This document shows, in pieces, positions 30,326-39,847 of a stretch of DNA of 64,000 nt (positions within the stretch are counted from its first letter, which is position 1; every line of letters begins with the position of its first letter). Origin of the DNA: Nematostella vectensis. Lineage: Eukaryota; Cnidaria; Anthozoa; Actiniaria; Edwardsiidae. The notes under the pieces are model-generated. The model was not told the DNA's origin. It made no database searches and was given only the letters and a program-made list of their open reading frames with translations. The DNA lies in the NCBI RefSeq assembly GCF_932526225.1, contig NC_064042.1, positions 15,573,040 to 15,637,039 on the forward strand, in the 5' to 3' direction. The position numbers and the translations under genes were made by a program.

Positions 30326-31507
30326 TTTTCTATGTTAACGCGTAGATCCTGTAAAATGCCTTTTGTACAGTTTCCAGTGGCTTGCTAGCAGATGCGAATG
30401 GCAACAATCCGTGTTTGACGATAAAGTTGATGGCTCCGAAGATTTTACACCGAAACCACAAAGTCGTTTCCACAACGATAAAGAAATCAATTTTCTTCTA
30501 AATGTTCCTGTATATCGATACCAACACTCGAGAATTGTCAATTTACGATGAAGTTAATGCTCTTGCTAATGCTGCCATTAGTACGAAAAGGTGATGGATA
30601 AAATTGATCCCATAAGCTTCCGGGAAGCTACTCGAGCCATGCTCAACCGGAACCGGAAATGCATACGAAAGCGACTGAAACCCAAATATAGGCCGAACGT
30701 TTGACACACCTACTAAAAGGAAATTGTTTCTTGCTCTCAGCCGAAAAGAAAATATTTAAAATCATCAGATAAAATAGCTTTCACGTTTGCTTTGATAATA
30801 AATAGAGATGTCACGCTCAGGTCATGAGCGACACTGGCAATTAATTTAGTTTCCAAACGTAAAATCTGATTGAAGATAAACAGTGTCTGATACGGTGTGG
30901 AGTGTTCAGTGTTCAAGAATTCCACATTTTCTTGAGGGCTACCACTAGTTCCTGGTGAGTACACGGGATTTTATAGTGAGACATTAAAGCATTTTGGTCT
31001 CGAAAAATTCGAACAACGAGCAGATCGAATTTTCTTTACACAAGAATTTTCAAAGAGTTATTTTTCTCAACGCCGATCATCCAAATCGCCTAAACTGCTA
31101 GCACTATTCGTGATTTGTGTTCGGGGGCCCTTGTTGTGATTGGATTATTATTGACTTAATGCCAATGACGAATAAAAAACATTTATTTCTACTTTCTTCG
31201 TTCCAAATCTGCCGCAGCAGGTTTTATCAAGAGAAGCGAAATACTAACTTTTCGTAGCTGAGCAAGGACTGAACTGATCAAAAAAGGGTAATTATGTCCA
31301 GTTTACGTGAAAGAGCATGCTGTTTTACCCCTACCCCCCCCCCCCCCCCCCCCTATTTCTAGCTTAGAATGCGCTAGAGCAAACCCCCAACCCAAAAAAA
31401 TAAATCACGGGTCTAGGCGTTTTTAGTGCCATTGATTATAAAATTTGTAAGAAGCATACAAAATTATGCAAACAAAAAATTCATTGAAGGGTCGCCTTTC
31501 TAACAGC
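30326..31507. other. Host upstream region of receptor gene 2
   Basis: No additional exon is supported. Contains a long poly-C tract at about 31333-31352 and the motif GTAAGAAGCATACAAAATTA (about 31447-31466), which recurs in near-identical form on the other side of element B (about 48700-48719). Confidence 0.5.
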
Positions 31508-31512
31508 CTAGC
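31508..31512. repeat. Target-site duplication CTAGC, left copy
   Basis: Immediately precedes the left TIR; identical to 48534-48538. Confidence 0.75.
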
Positions 31513-31579
31513 AGTAGTAGTGTTTTGGCGCAGCTGGCGCAAAATTTGATCGTCCGCGCAAAAGTTTTTTTGATCGCCA

Positions 31580-31770
31580 TTTTCCATTTAATCATTTTTC
31601 ATTTAATCATTTTTCATTTAATCATTTTTCATTTGATCATTTTTCATTTAATTATTTTTCATTTAATCATTTTTCATTTAATCATTTTTCATTTGATCAT
31701 TTTTCATTTAATCATTTTTCATTTGATCATTTTTCATTTCAATCATTTTTCATTTCAATCATTTTTCATT
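31580..31770. repeat. 15-bp tandem array within left TIR
   Basis: About 12 copies of CATTTAATCATTTTT with single-base variants (TTTGATC, TTTCAATC). The inverted counterpart is at about 48275-48467. Confidence 0.9.
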
Positions 31771-32011
31771 TTGTCACGTGACAGCCACACCCACCTGTCA
31801 ATCATTTTGTCACGTGACGCAGCTGGCGCAAAATTTGATCGATCGCGCAAAAGTTTTTTTGATCGCGGTCTGCGCATGCGCGCGGGCGTCCTGCTCCGTC
31901 TTATCAGCGTGCGCGAGTTTGCTAAAGATCTCTTTCAAGGCTTGGCGGGGGTGTGCGGAGACTTTAGACCCCACCTGGGGGGAGCTCGAGGGGGCTAGCC
32001 TCTCGACTTCA

Positions 32012-32062
32012 CATCTAAAAATTTTTTGAAAAGTGGCTTAAAGACATGAACAGTTTAATAAA
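32012..32062 (+). promoter_or_regulatory. TIR promoter/leader cassette, copy 1
   Basis: CACATCTAAAAA, then TTGAAAAGTGGCTTAAAG and ACATGAACAGTTTAATAAA directly before the TFIIB ATG. Same layout before the RING and Cys-rich genes and, inverted, before PolB. Confidence 0.7.
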
Positions 32063-32989
32063 ATGGAGGAACAAACGGTTGAACGTATGGTTGAAGATCA
32101 GTCACCACCACCATATAATATCCCCGGCGGACCGGTACCCAGGATTAACGTCCCCACCCTCACGCCGGAATTTGCACTGTTTGACCGAGCCCTCACCGAA
32201 TACGAGACTAGTAGAGCCTCCTTGGGAGACGAGGATAGTAGTAACACCCTTTGCAATCATGACGACCTAGTCACAGAAGACGGGGTCACTAGTTGCTTAG
32301 AGTGCGGGGAACAGATGCAGCGTGTGATCGCGCACGAAAGGGAATGGGGTTTTTACGGACATTCCGACGGCAAACGGTCTTCGAATCCAAGTCGGGTCCA
32401 GATACGTAGGTCTGAGGATAGAAATATTGACAAGGATGTGGAGAATATGGGTTTTAGTGGGGTGATTGTAGCCAAAGCTAACGAGATATACACTCAGGTG
32501 ACGAAAGGCCAGATTTTTCGCGGCGACCCACGGAAGGCGATCGTCTTTGCGTGTATCTACTATGCCTACAAGATGTCCGGTAAGTGTCAGACACCGAAAA
32601 CCTTAATGGAAACTTTTGGATTGAGCAGGAAGAGTTGCCTTAAGGGTCTAAAAATCTTTAGTGTTAACGTGCCTAAAGATTACTTACTACACGGAGCGTC
32701 TCCCACCGTCGTGGATCACATTCACGATGTGATGGGTGAATTCTCGGCTTCTCTTGCACAAAAGGAGGAGGTAGTTCGGCTTTACTACAAGACTAAGAAT
32801 CGCTCGTCTAAGTTGAATCGCGCTCGCCCACAATCCTTTGCGGCCGCTTTAACCTATTACTGGATACGGCAAAAGAAGATCGATATTACGCTTAAAAAAT
32901 TCTCCGAAAGAGCCGGCATCTCCGAGTTAACCATCGGTAGGAAAGCGAAAGAAGTGGCTACAGTCATGGGTACGCCTGATGTGGTATGA
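32063..32989 (+). CDS. TFIIB-like transcription factor, 308 aa
   Basis: An N-terminal Pro-rich leader (MEEQTVERMVEDQSPPP) is followed by a zinc-ribbon-like CNHDD...GVTSCLECGEQ (about residues 63-83), then a linker HEREWGFYGHSDGKRSSNPS like the B-finger region of TFIIB. Two helical cyclin-like repeats follow: ANEIYTQV...RGDPRKAIVFACIYYAY, and RPQSFAAALTYYWIRQ...SERAGISELTIGRKAKEV. Eukaryotic TFIIB and its viral homologues bridge TATA-box DNA and RNA polymerase II. A virus-borne copy could redirect polymerase to the element's own TTTAAAG boxes. The first six codons lie in the TIR. The frame is fully open. Confidence 0.85.
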   Translation: MEEQTVERMVEDQSPPPYNIPGGPVPRINVPTLTPEFALFDRALTEYETSRASLGDEDSSNTLCNHDDLVTEDGVTSCLECGEQMQRVIAHEREWGFYGHSDGKRSSNPSRVQIRRSEDRNIDKDVENMGFSGVIVAKANEIYTQVTKGQIFRGDPRKAIVFACIYYAYKMSGKCQTPKTLMETFGLSRKSCLKGLKIFSVNVPKDYLLHGASPTVVDHIHDVMGEFSASLAQKEEVVRLYYKTKNRSSKLNRARPQSFAAALTYYWIRQKKIDITLKKFSERAGISELTIGRKAKEVATVMGTPDVV

Positions 32990-33054
32990 TATTTCCTGAT
33001 TTCCAGAGAAATCAGGATTTCCAGAAAACCGTCAGTTCGGAGTAGATGTAAATT

Positions 33055-33109
33055 GACACATCTAAAAAAATTGATTAAATTGGTTTAAAGACGTGGATGT
33101 AATAACAAA
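33055..33109 (+). promoter_or_regulatory. Diverged promoter cassette, copy 2
   Basis: ACACATCTAAAAAAATTG, then GGTTTAAAGACGTGGATG ahead of the ankyrin ATG. The box and spacing are kept; the leader peptide is not. Confidence 0.55.
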
Positions 33110-33931
33110 ATGGATATGCAAAGTGCTGGGAGTCTTACAAATCTCACCGTGGAGGATCAAGCCGCCACCTTGGCGAGGTGGGGAGCCGCAGACTTTGACG
33201 CCGCCATGGAGCGCGCGGCGGGGGAGGGGTGCGTCGAGACCGTGAGGTTGTGTAAGAGTTGGGGTGCGACGGATTTCGAAAAGCCGATGGTCGAGGCCGC
33301 AAAGAATGGGCACGCCGAGATCGTTAAGATGTGTTGTGAGTTGGGCGCCTGTGACTTCGTATATCCAGCGTCCATGGCCGCGTAAGGCGGGCACGTAGAG
33401 GTTTTGAAGGTGATGGACGAGTATTGTGACGATGAAGAGGCCATGATCGGTGCTATGGGTACTGCGGCGGGGGAAGGTCAGGTGGGGGTTGTTGAGTTAT
33501 TGATAGATTTGGGTGTCAGTGTCGATGTCAGTTGGACCTCCGCTGAGGCGGCGTACAATGACCACGTTGAGGTTCTAAAGTTGTTGAGAGAAAACTTCGG
33601 CCAGTTCGACCCGGACTATGTTATAGATTTGGCCACCCGATCCGGTAACCTTAAGATTGTGAGGTTGTGCTTGGAGTGGGGCGCGACCGATCTCAGTGGG
33701 CCTATGAGTTACGCACGGTTTTGGGGTCTACACGAAATTGTCGCGGTGCTGCGTGCGGCGCAGGGTTGGGGTCTCGTGCATGAGGAGCTCCCGGAGAAGC
33801 TACACAAGGTGAGATTCCGTAGAAAGCTGGAGGACGAACTAATGCCAGTAGCTTGGCATCCAGATAGGTTTTGGGATTGGTGTCTTGATGAGCAAGAGAA
33901 GGAAATGTTGGAAGAGTGTTTCGGTGGGTAG
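33110..33931 (+). pseudogene. Ankyrin-repeat protein with in-frame stop
   Basis: About 273 codons in one frame, interrupted only by a TAA at 33383-33385 (AA-stop-GGHVEVLK). The reading shows ankyrin-like units of ~28-33 residues: GCVETVRLCKSWGATDFEKP, NGHAEIVKMCCELGACDF, GHVEVLKVM, GQVGVVELLIDLGVSVDV, DHVEVLKLLRENFG, GNLKIVRLCLEWGATDL. Such proteins mediate protein-protein contacts; in large DNA viruses they often pair with ubiquitin ligases, and the next gene here is a RING protein. The stop looks like a single point mutation. The protein may be made as a short fragment or not at all. Confidence 0.75.
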
Positions 33932-33965
33932 GTGTGAGAGGCATGCTTTGGTATGTGGTGTCAAA

Positions 33966-34005
33966 AAATTGAAAAGCGGTTTAAAGATGTGAACAGTTTA
34001 ATAAA
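33966..34005 (+). promoter_or_regulatory. Promoter/leader cassette, copy 3
   Basis: AATTGAAAAGCGGTTTAAAG then ATGTGAACAGTTTAATAAA immediately before the RING ATG. About 90% identical to the TIR copy. Confidence 0.75.
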
Positions 34006-34776
34006 ATGGAGAGACGAACAGTTGAACGTACGGCTGAAGAGCAGCCACCACCGCCGTCGGGTAGTCCCGAAGAACCCATCCTGTGCTCGATTTGTTTAGA
34101 GGAGGTGCAAAAAGAAACAAGCGCCGAGTTAGAATGCGGGCACGGAAATCATCTGAAATGTGTGCTTAGACTCCGCTCTGCGACCTGTCCAGTATGTAGG
34201 AGACCGTTAGTGAGCGATAAGCTATGCGTATGTGACCTGAATATTATGAGTATTGGATACAAAGAGCTCTCGGACGAAGAATCTTTCGATTATGAAGATC
34301 ACAGGAGGGAGTGCGAATCGTTTCATGCCTACTGCCTAAGTGTAGGATCGAGGTTCAGAGAGAAAGCATTAGAGTTCATGATGGAGACGGGGATTCAGCA
34401 AGCCATAGACGAGAGTCGGTACGTCATAGACGAGAGTCGTAACGAGTATGGCTTGCCGACCGTGCGGGATTTCCCGCGCGAAGTGAAATTTTTAGTTTAC
34501 CTTGGACTGTTTGGCGGTGAGAATGATACCGAGACGCGGCGTGAAATCTTCCCGTTGATTGACGAGGGTGGTGATGTATTCGCCTCGTTTCTTAGAGGTA
34601 AAACCTTTGTGGTTGATATAGATTTTGTTCGCGAGTTGGACTACCAGATGTATCTTATGATGTGGGCAGAAGAGGAAAGGTTAGGGACGCGATGCGAGAC
34701 GTTCGAACGGTCAAGATGGGATAGTTTACCGTTCGTAGATTGGTTTTTAACACCTCGTACTACTAGCCGGCTTTAG
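34006..34776 (+). CDS. RING-finger protein (putative E3 ubiquitin ligase), 256 aa
   Basis: Leader MERRTVERTAEEQPPPP, then a RING domain at about residues 27-66: CSICLEEV, ECGHGNHLKC, CPVCRRP, i.e. C-x2-C ... C-x-H ... C ... C-x2-C zinc ligands. The remaining ~190 residues are acidic and helical without a recognised domain. RING proteins transfer ubiquitin from an E2 to a substrate; viral ones commonly remove host restriction factors. The leader and promoter are shared with the TFIIB and Cys-rich genes, suggesting expression at the same (early) stage. Substrate unknown. Confidence 0.85.
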   Translation: MERRTVERTAEEQPPPPSGSPEEPILCSICLEEVQKETSAELECGHGNHLKCVLRLRSATCPVCRRPLVSDKLCVCDLNIMSIGYKELSDEESFDYEDHRRECESFHAYCLSVGSRFREKALEFMMETGIQQAIDESRYVIDESRNEYGLPTVRDFPREVKFLVYLGLFGGENDTETRREIFPLIDEGGDVFASFLRGKTFVVDIDFVRELDYQMYLMMWAEEERLGTRCETFERSRWDSLPFVDWFLTPRTTSRL

Positions 34777-34785
34777 CTCACATCT

Positions 34786-34830
34786 AAAAAAAATTGAAAA
34801 GCGGTTTAAAGATGTGAACAGTTTGATAAA
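34786..34830 (+). promoter_or_regulatory. Promoter/leader cassette, copy 4
   Basis: AAAATTGAAAAGCGGTTTAA, AGATGTGAACAGTTTGATAA before the Cys-rich ATG, preceded by CTCACATCTAAA as in the TIR. Confidence 0.75.
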
Positions 34831-35187
34831 ATGGAGGAACAAACGGTTGAACGTACGGCTGAAGATCAGTCACCACCACCACATAATATTCTTGATGAAC
34901 CGACACCTAACACTTATAAATGTCCTCACGGCAAAGTAAAATATTATTGCAAAGATTGTCACGGGTCTCAAATATGCTCCCATAATCGAAGAAAAACGCG
35001 GTGTAGAGATTGCAATGGTAGTAGTATTTGTGAGCACAGACGAGTGAGATATATCTGTAAAGACTGCAAGGGGAAAGGAATATGTGAACACAACAAACAG
35101 AAATTCTTTTGTAAGTTATGCGGAGGGTCTCAAATATGCGAACACGGCAGACAAAGGTATCATTGTAGAACGTGTAGCGAAAATTAA
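34831..35187 (+). CDS. Cys/His tandem-repeat zinc protein, 118 aa
   Basis: After the shared leader (MEEQTVERTAEDQSPPP) come about five ~19-residue repeats of the form ICEH-x5-8-C-x2-C-x-G: CPHGKVKYYCKDCHG, CSHNRRKTRCRDCNG, CEHRRVRYICKDCKG, CEHNKQKFFCKLCGG, CEHGRQRYHCRTC. Each unit offers C-x-H and C-x2-C ligands for one zinc. The repeat type occurs in proteins of protists and large DNA viruses without a settled function. Basic residues between ligands suggest nucleic-acid binding. It is the last gene of the left plus-strand block. Confidence 0.75.
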   Translation: MEEQTVERTAEDQSPPPHNILDEPTPNTYKCPHGKVKYYCKDCHGSQICSHNRRKTRCRDCNGSSICEHRRVRYICKDCKGKGICEHNKQKFFCKLCGGSQICEHGRQRYHCRTCSEN

Positions 35188-35454
35188 TATTGATCCAGTT
35201 AGTTTTGTAACGTGTCTCGCGTTACAAAATGCGTATTGCTTCTGACCCTGTGTCGCAAAAGCTAGGCTCATATGACGGTGTGACGTCATACATTCCTAAC
35301 CACCCTAACAACGAGCGGTTCTGAAAATAGGTTTTGTATCTACATCGAGAGTCCGTGGTTGTTAGGGAGATCTGGTATGCGGTCTATTGTTTAGCACGTG
35401 AACAGGTATTGTTTTATTGCAATACGTCACATCCGTACACATGCATCTCACATG
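35188..35454. other. Convergent intergenic region
   Basis: Lies between the 3' ends of the plus-strand left block and the minus-strand morphogenesis block. No gene; no clear terminator hairpin seen. Confidence 0.5.
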
Positions 35455-36970
35455 CTACCGAAATAGATACCAAGCCAAACCAGCCGTGAAGGCTGTGATC
35501 ATGACAAGGTTATTTTCGTGCTGCGTGTTCAAGGGTTTAGTCACGTCCGGCTTTGGGTTTGTTTTCGCTTCAGGTTTCGGTTTGTGAGCCGTGACTGACT
35601 CGGTATGAGGTAACAAAATCTTTGAATGACCCATATTATGTTTTGGGATCGTTTTTATCTCGTTATTTATTGGATTTAGCCCCAATTTCATATCGGTAGT
35701 GGCTTTTTGTAATTTGTTATTATAACCAGCGATTGAAGTGTTGTTATTTATCACAAGATACGATGGGCTCAACCAACAACCGAGGGCGAAAGCCAAGTCT
35801 AGTTTTTGCCTCGCCTGTTGTAAAGCAAACTGATACCTTTGTATACTTTTTGATAGATCGTTTTCTATCACTGCGCTTTCAAAGAGTTTCGAAAAGACTT
35901 GTTTCGTTTCTTGAGCTGAACCGCTATCGCCAACGATTGACGACCGAGTTTGAACTTGTGCGCCTAGAATACAATAAACAAAGGCTTCTATGCTTTGATT
36001 TATCCTAGACAACCCAGCTTTGGTTAGTCCCATTGATTTTTCTGGAAAGAACCACTCGTACTGAAACTCGGTTCTAGGGTCTTTCAGGTACTCGATCTCG
36101 AAGTGATTCATGTGTTCGTCGTCGCTTTTAGCAGCATCCCATTCGTCGTGTAATTGATCAATGGTACCATAGGGCTTATACGAGTCGTTAGAAGATGACA
36201 ATCCGTGATAATCGTAGTTATAAACATTTCCTAACCCATGATTTATCGGCCCAAGGAACCGGAAATCGCTGCCAGTTCGGAACTCTGTTCTTAATTTTTG
36301 GTAAGCTGCCTCGCTGTAGAAGTTTTTATTCCAACTAAAGAGCTTATCTTTCGGAAGAGGACATTGTAGCTCATTTAATAGTCGTCTGATAGTGAAAATG
36401 ATGTGGAATCTGTAGAACGACCCCACTTGAGAGTCGTCAATCATGTCACGCGTCACACCACATCCAGCAGTCGCGCAAAACATAGCAAAATTTAAGGCTT
36501 GACTCCAATAACTGAGGTTCGGGGCGTCAAGCCACCTACTAGCCTCCTTTGCTGTTCTGAATACTAGCTCGCTGTCGGTGAATATATCCCTAAAAACAAA
36601 GTGTGTCTTCAGCTTTGGTGTTATAAAAACATCAAAAGAGACGTAGTTATTTTTCGTAGGGTTTTCGTCCCATGGCGATATTTTGTATTCTGCACGCGCG
36701 TCTAAGTCTATATTGTTTTGGAAATCCAAACAGTTGCTGAATCGTTTCCTTGTATGCCTGTGCGTCATCGGTGACCAGGAAATCCTGGATATTCTCGGGT
36801 TTCCAGCTATTACCAGGGAAGTGATATAACGTTTTGACTAGATTCCCATTCTTGTCGAATGGATCGTATTCGTCCCCATTGAAAATGAATTGCACATCGC
36901 CATGCTCGTCGGCGGAGAACCTAAAGCGTGAATAGTAAGGGTACCTTTTCACAAATTCTGTAAACTTCAT
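35455..36970 (-). CDS. 437-aa family provirus protein (start region frame-changed)
   Basis: Homologue of 3448-4950. The frame from 36970 (MKFTEFVKRYPYYSRFRF) is preceded by a TTTAAA box at about 36999-37010 and runs to 36647. The second frame, open from 36768 to 35455, carries the conserved body: YWSQALNFAMFCATAGCGVT, RFHIIFTIRR, GLTKAGL, SSIVGDSGSAQE, and a C-terminal helix ITAFTAGLAWYLFR. The frames overlap at 36720-36768. Because only the upstream frame has the promoter box, I infer one gene of about 500 residues with a one-base shift there; two overlapping genes are possible. No known motif; a C-terminally anchored virion protein is plausible. Confidence 0.65.
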
Positions 36971-37071
36971 CTTATATGTTCTTCATTTAACATATAAGAT
37001 TTTTTTAAATCAGTTCTTTGCATACCTCAATTCGTAGATCCATCCAACGGGGGTTCTTTCGAACAGAAATT

Positions 37072-37665
37072 TCACCGAGCGGGTCGACTCGCCAGGTCTT
37101 TCAAAATCTCTTCTCTTACTGTTTCCCTCAGCTTGGTAATGTTTACGTTTTTTTCGTCCTCTTTTCCTGACTTTTGACGAATCTGGAGCTTTAGAGCCTC
37201 AAACTTATCCACCTCGTTCAAGATCAATGAAAACTCTTCATCTGATATTTTGTTGTCTTTCAAAGCTTTAGAAACCAAATCACGTATGCTGTTTACCTTT
37301 GCCCCTGCCATCGCCGCCGTTTGGTCGTGCTTAGAGACTTTTCGCGACAGTCGTTTAGAAACTGCCGCACAGCCTACAGACGTAAGACCAAAAACACCAG
37401 CCAAAGCACCCAACGGAACTCCAACGATGATACCCAAACCTGACAGAGAAGTTCCTAAACCACTAGACCCAAGAATGACGGATGCGAGTCCTAAGCCCAC
37501 GCTTACCTTTGAAAACACGCTCTGCGCTCGTTTATACTTTTTCCTCACGTTCTCGTAATGTTTAACTTCTTGTTCCAAACTTCCCAAAACATCGTGGGTC
37601 TTTTGAAGTCTGAAGTTATCACCACGTTGTGGTACATTTGGGTAGATTGAATTGTATTCTTCCAT
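37072..37665 (-). CDS. Conserved hydrophobic provirus protein, 197 aa
   Basis: Intact homologue of 2022-2711. RLQKTHDVL, KKYKR, a ~55-residue Gly/Ala/Leu/Val-rich stretch (about residues 50-105) able to form two membrane helices, RLSRKVSKHD, then KISDEEFSLIL and a charged C-terminus. An ATTCTTTAAGT box (reverse complement ACTTAAAGAAT) lies at about 37688-37698, 24-34 nt upstream, overlapping the end of the penton gene. Conserved between two diverged elements, so likely essential. Membrane or capsid-interior role is inference. Confidence 0.8.
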   Translation of the reverse strand: MEEYNSIYPNVPQRGDNFRLQKTHDVLGSLEQEVKHYENVRKKYKRAQSVFSKVSVGLGLASVILGSSGLGTSLSGLGIIVGVPLGALAGVFGLTSVGCAAVSKRLSRKVSKHDQTAAMAGAKVNSIRDLVSKALKDNKISDEEFSLILNEVDKFEALKLQIRQKSGKEDEKNVNITKLRETVREEILKDLASRPAR

Positions 37666-37692
37666 AGTTTTACTATGGAGAGAGGCTATTCT

Positions 37693-38316
37693 TTAAGTAA
37701 TTTCTAAGATTAGACGTATCGGGTAGAGGCCACGCTCTATTGTATTTCCACCGCCGTCCTTTACACTAAAACGGAGACTACTCACGTAACCGACTGATGT
37801 GGTACTGACCTGTATCGGATCGTGTGGATTAAGGTATATCTTTCCTTCATCAAGCTCTATAGATGTTAGGATTTGTGAGGGCGCCCCTTGTTGGAGGGAG
37901 TCAGACGCGTTCACAAGGTCGCAGTGGATAAAAATAGCCTCGTGACCTATCATCTTTATCTCGTGGCGAGTGTTTGCTTCCAGCTCCTTGGTCTTGAGTC
38001 CTAACAGGCAGGCGAGCGGCTCATTCAACACGACGTTCCGATGAACTTCGAGTGACGAGTCTCTAATAGAGACTGACTTTTCACCAAGACGCATACCCCC
38101 ATCTATTTGACGTTTTAGCGTCTCGATCGTATACTGCCCCGCGGGGATCCTAAGGATAATGTTCTCACCGTCGGAGACCGTTCCCTCGCTTGAGAGACTG
38201 TTACAACGATTATGAAACGCACATCCTCGCAGCGCAATAAACCGCGGCTTTTCAATAGGTTGTTCTAAATAGACAGTAAAGTCAGCAACTTTTCCTTCAA
38301 TGTAGAGTAATACCAT
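37693..38316 (-). CDS. Minor capsid (penton-like) protein, 207 aa
   Basis: Intact homologue of the broken gene at 2728-3417. Starts MVLLYIEGKVADFTVYLEQP with EKPRFIALRGCAFHN and ends YPIRLILEIT. Predominantly short alternating hydrophobic strands, as expected for a single jelly roll. Pentons of this class occupy capsid five-fold vertices beside the double-jelly-roll MCP. The promoter-like TTTAAA box at 38335-38345 lies inside the 3' end of the upstream gene, whose stop is only 4 nt away. Identity rests on position, length and pairing with MCP/ATPase. Confidence 0.75.
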   Translation of the reverse strand: MVLLYIEGKVADFTVYLEQPIEKPRFIALRGCAFHNRCNSLSSEGTVSDGENIILRIPAGQYTIETLKRQIDGGMRLGEKSVSIRDSSLEVHRNVVLNEPLACLLGLKTKELEANTRHEIKMIGHEAIFIHCDLVNASDSLQQGAPSQILTSIELDEGKIYLNPHDPIQVSTTSVGYVSSLRFSVKDGGGNTIERGLYPIRLILEIT

Positions 38317-38319
38317 TTG

Positions 38320-39343
38320 TTATGATTTCCGTCTCCTTTTAAACCGTTCTACGAAATACAGGACGACAGCGACGATGAGAAGCCATGCGTTTTTAGCTAA
38401 AAAGCCGACGACTTCACCTGCCGTTCTAAATATGAAACTAGCTATCGCACCAACCATTCCTGGGAGTATTTCCCCTAATTTTTTGCCTATTGTTTTCAGA
38501 CCATTTCCAACACCTTTTGCAACACTAGTCAGCCCAGCTTTCAGATTGCTTACAATAACACCAACTATAACACCAGTGGCAGTTAGAACAGCAGCGACTG
38601 TAAATCCGTATTTCTTAAAAAATCACTTTGACACGATCTTTCAACGACATTCTCTCTTCAAGATTTTCTCTCTCCAATTGATTCTCTTCCAAAGTCTCAT
38701 CTATGACAGAATTTCTTTCGCTGAGCTCTTCATTTTTACGATCTATAGCTCTTAGTCTTTCTTGGTTAGTTGTTTCACTTCGTTCCTCATTATTTTTTCT
38801 CATTTGCTCGGTGTTTCTCTCTTCTTCTTCTCTGAGTGTATTACCTGTAGCGTCTAGTTCATCGAGTTGAATCTGAATTTGCTTGTACTTTCCGGATCTG
38901 ATTTTGGTGTCAACACTCTTCCGCACCGTTCTATCCTCGTTGTACAACCTTTCTGGTCTAGTCCAACTACCTTTTCTTGCAGAAAAGAAGGAAATGAATT
39001 GTTTTCCTCTTTCATCCGTTGAAATCTGAACTAAATTTTCATCAAGATCTGGATATTTCGATAACAAAAGGTTTACCCTAAGTGTGTCCGTTGAAGAAGA
39101 ACCTCCCATATTCTGTAACTCCATGTATTCGGGGACAACCCTCCCGGGGTTTCGTGTTTTCCATAAATCGATCAACCTCCTACTCACATAGCTTGCACCT
39201 CTACCAAATCTATTTGAAATCCTTTCATTCCATGATTCTCTTCCCTCACCATCGTTTGGAATAAGAGAATCATAATCTTCGTCTACAGTAGTATTCAAAT
39301 CTTCTCTACCTTCTTCTGTTGTGGGATCAAAATCTATATCCAT
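38320..39343 (-). CDS. Coiled-coil/transmembrane provirus protein (one frame change)
   Basis: The first frame (39343-38615) encodes an acidic start (MDIDFDPTTEEGREDL), a KGSWTRPERLYNEDRT block and a long charged coiled coil (residues ~140-230). It ends at KVIF with a TAA in a T6 run (38620-38627 region). The next frame continues the family exactly (KKYGF, then GVGNGLKTIGKKLGEILPG and a terminal membrane helix ending RFKRRRKS) to 38320. One extra T explains the break. Element A's copy keeps the reading through this point, so the B break is a new mutation, an assembly error or, less likely, +1 frameshifting. Box ACTTAAAGAT at 39369-39378. Confidence 0.7.
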
Positions 39344-39398
39344 TTCTTATTTTGTTTGAAGATAAGAAATCTTTAAGTGATCTTTACACCGAATATGC

Positions 39399-39815
39399 TC
39401 AGAGCCATTTACTCGCTACATAGCCAAGAGCTACCATTCCACCTCCAACGTACGCCATCTCTCCCATCTTTTGGTTGCTACTTGGTCTATAGTAATCTGA
39501 GAGCTCAGGCTCTTTCAAATCAAAATCTGGATGTGTTTGAGCGTATAGTTTGAAAGCCTGATCGGTCTCCTTATCATTCTGGTCTGCACGAAGTTTATTA
39601 TTATATTCTTCCCCCAACCAATCCTGGTATTCCTGTCTTTTTTTCTGCCAATCACCCATTGCTTGTTGATACTTTTCAAGCGCTTTATCGTGTCTTATTT
39701 TTTCTTTATCGACATGAGTAGCGTCAGAAGATAAGTATCTAGCTAGGTAACTCCCTCCAACGAATGCCGTCGCATTAAGAATAGCTCCACCAATCATCAG
39801 CGCTATACTTGCCAT
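39399..39815 (-). CDS. 138-aa family provirus membrane protein
   Basis: Intact homologue of 15667-16095. N-terminal hydrophobic segment (LMIGGAILNATAFVGGSYLA), charged helical middle with KALEKYQQAMGDWQKK, conserved FKLYAQTHPDF and ELSDYYRPS, and a C-terminal hydrophobic helix (VGGGMVALGYVASKWL). The ACTTAAAGAT box at 39836-39845 is about 21-30 nt upstream. Two hydrophobic ends suggest a hairpin or a membrane-spanning virion component. Function unknown. Confidence 0.8.
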   Translation of the reverse strand: MASIALMIGGAILNATAFVGGSYLARYLSSDATHVDKEKIRHDKALEKYQQAMGDWQKKRQEYQDWLGEEYNNKLRADQNDKETDQAFKLYAQTHPDFDLKEPELSDYYRPSSNQKMGEMAYVGGGMVALGYVASKWL

Positions 39816-39847
39816 TTATTAATCAGTCTATAAAATCTTTAAGTCGC

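Larger units (their letters stand above)
31513..32079. repeat. Element B left TIR
   Basis: 567 bp beginning AGTAGTAGTGTTTTGGCGCA. Contains a 15-bp tandem array (ATTTAATCATTTTTC, about 31580-31770), two TGTCACGTGACA-type palindromes, a second internal copy of the terminal ~50 bp (about 31819-31867), the AGCTCGAGGGGGCTAGCC motif and a promoter. It ends inside codon 6 of the TFIIB gene (MEEQTV). Confidence 0.95.

Noticed and set aside
31525..31998. 157-codon open frame with FHLII repeats in the left TIR (163-codon partner at 48030-48521)
   Set aside because: Produced by the 15-bp tandem array and identical because the TIRs are copies. It has no promoter box and no conserved protein features.
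38615..38630. Programmed frameshift site (T6A in the coiled-coil/TM gene)
   Set aside because: The heptamer is out of phase for -1 slippage; the needed shift is +1, and element A reads through without it. An indel or assembly error is simpler.
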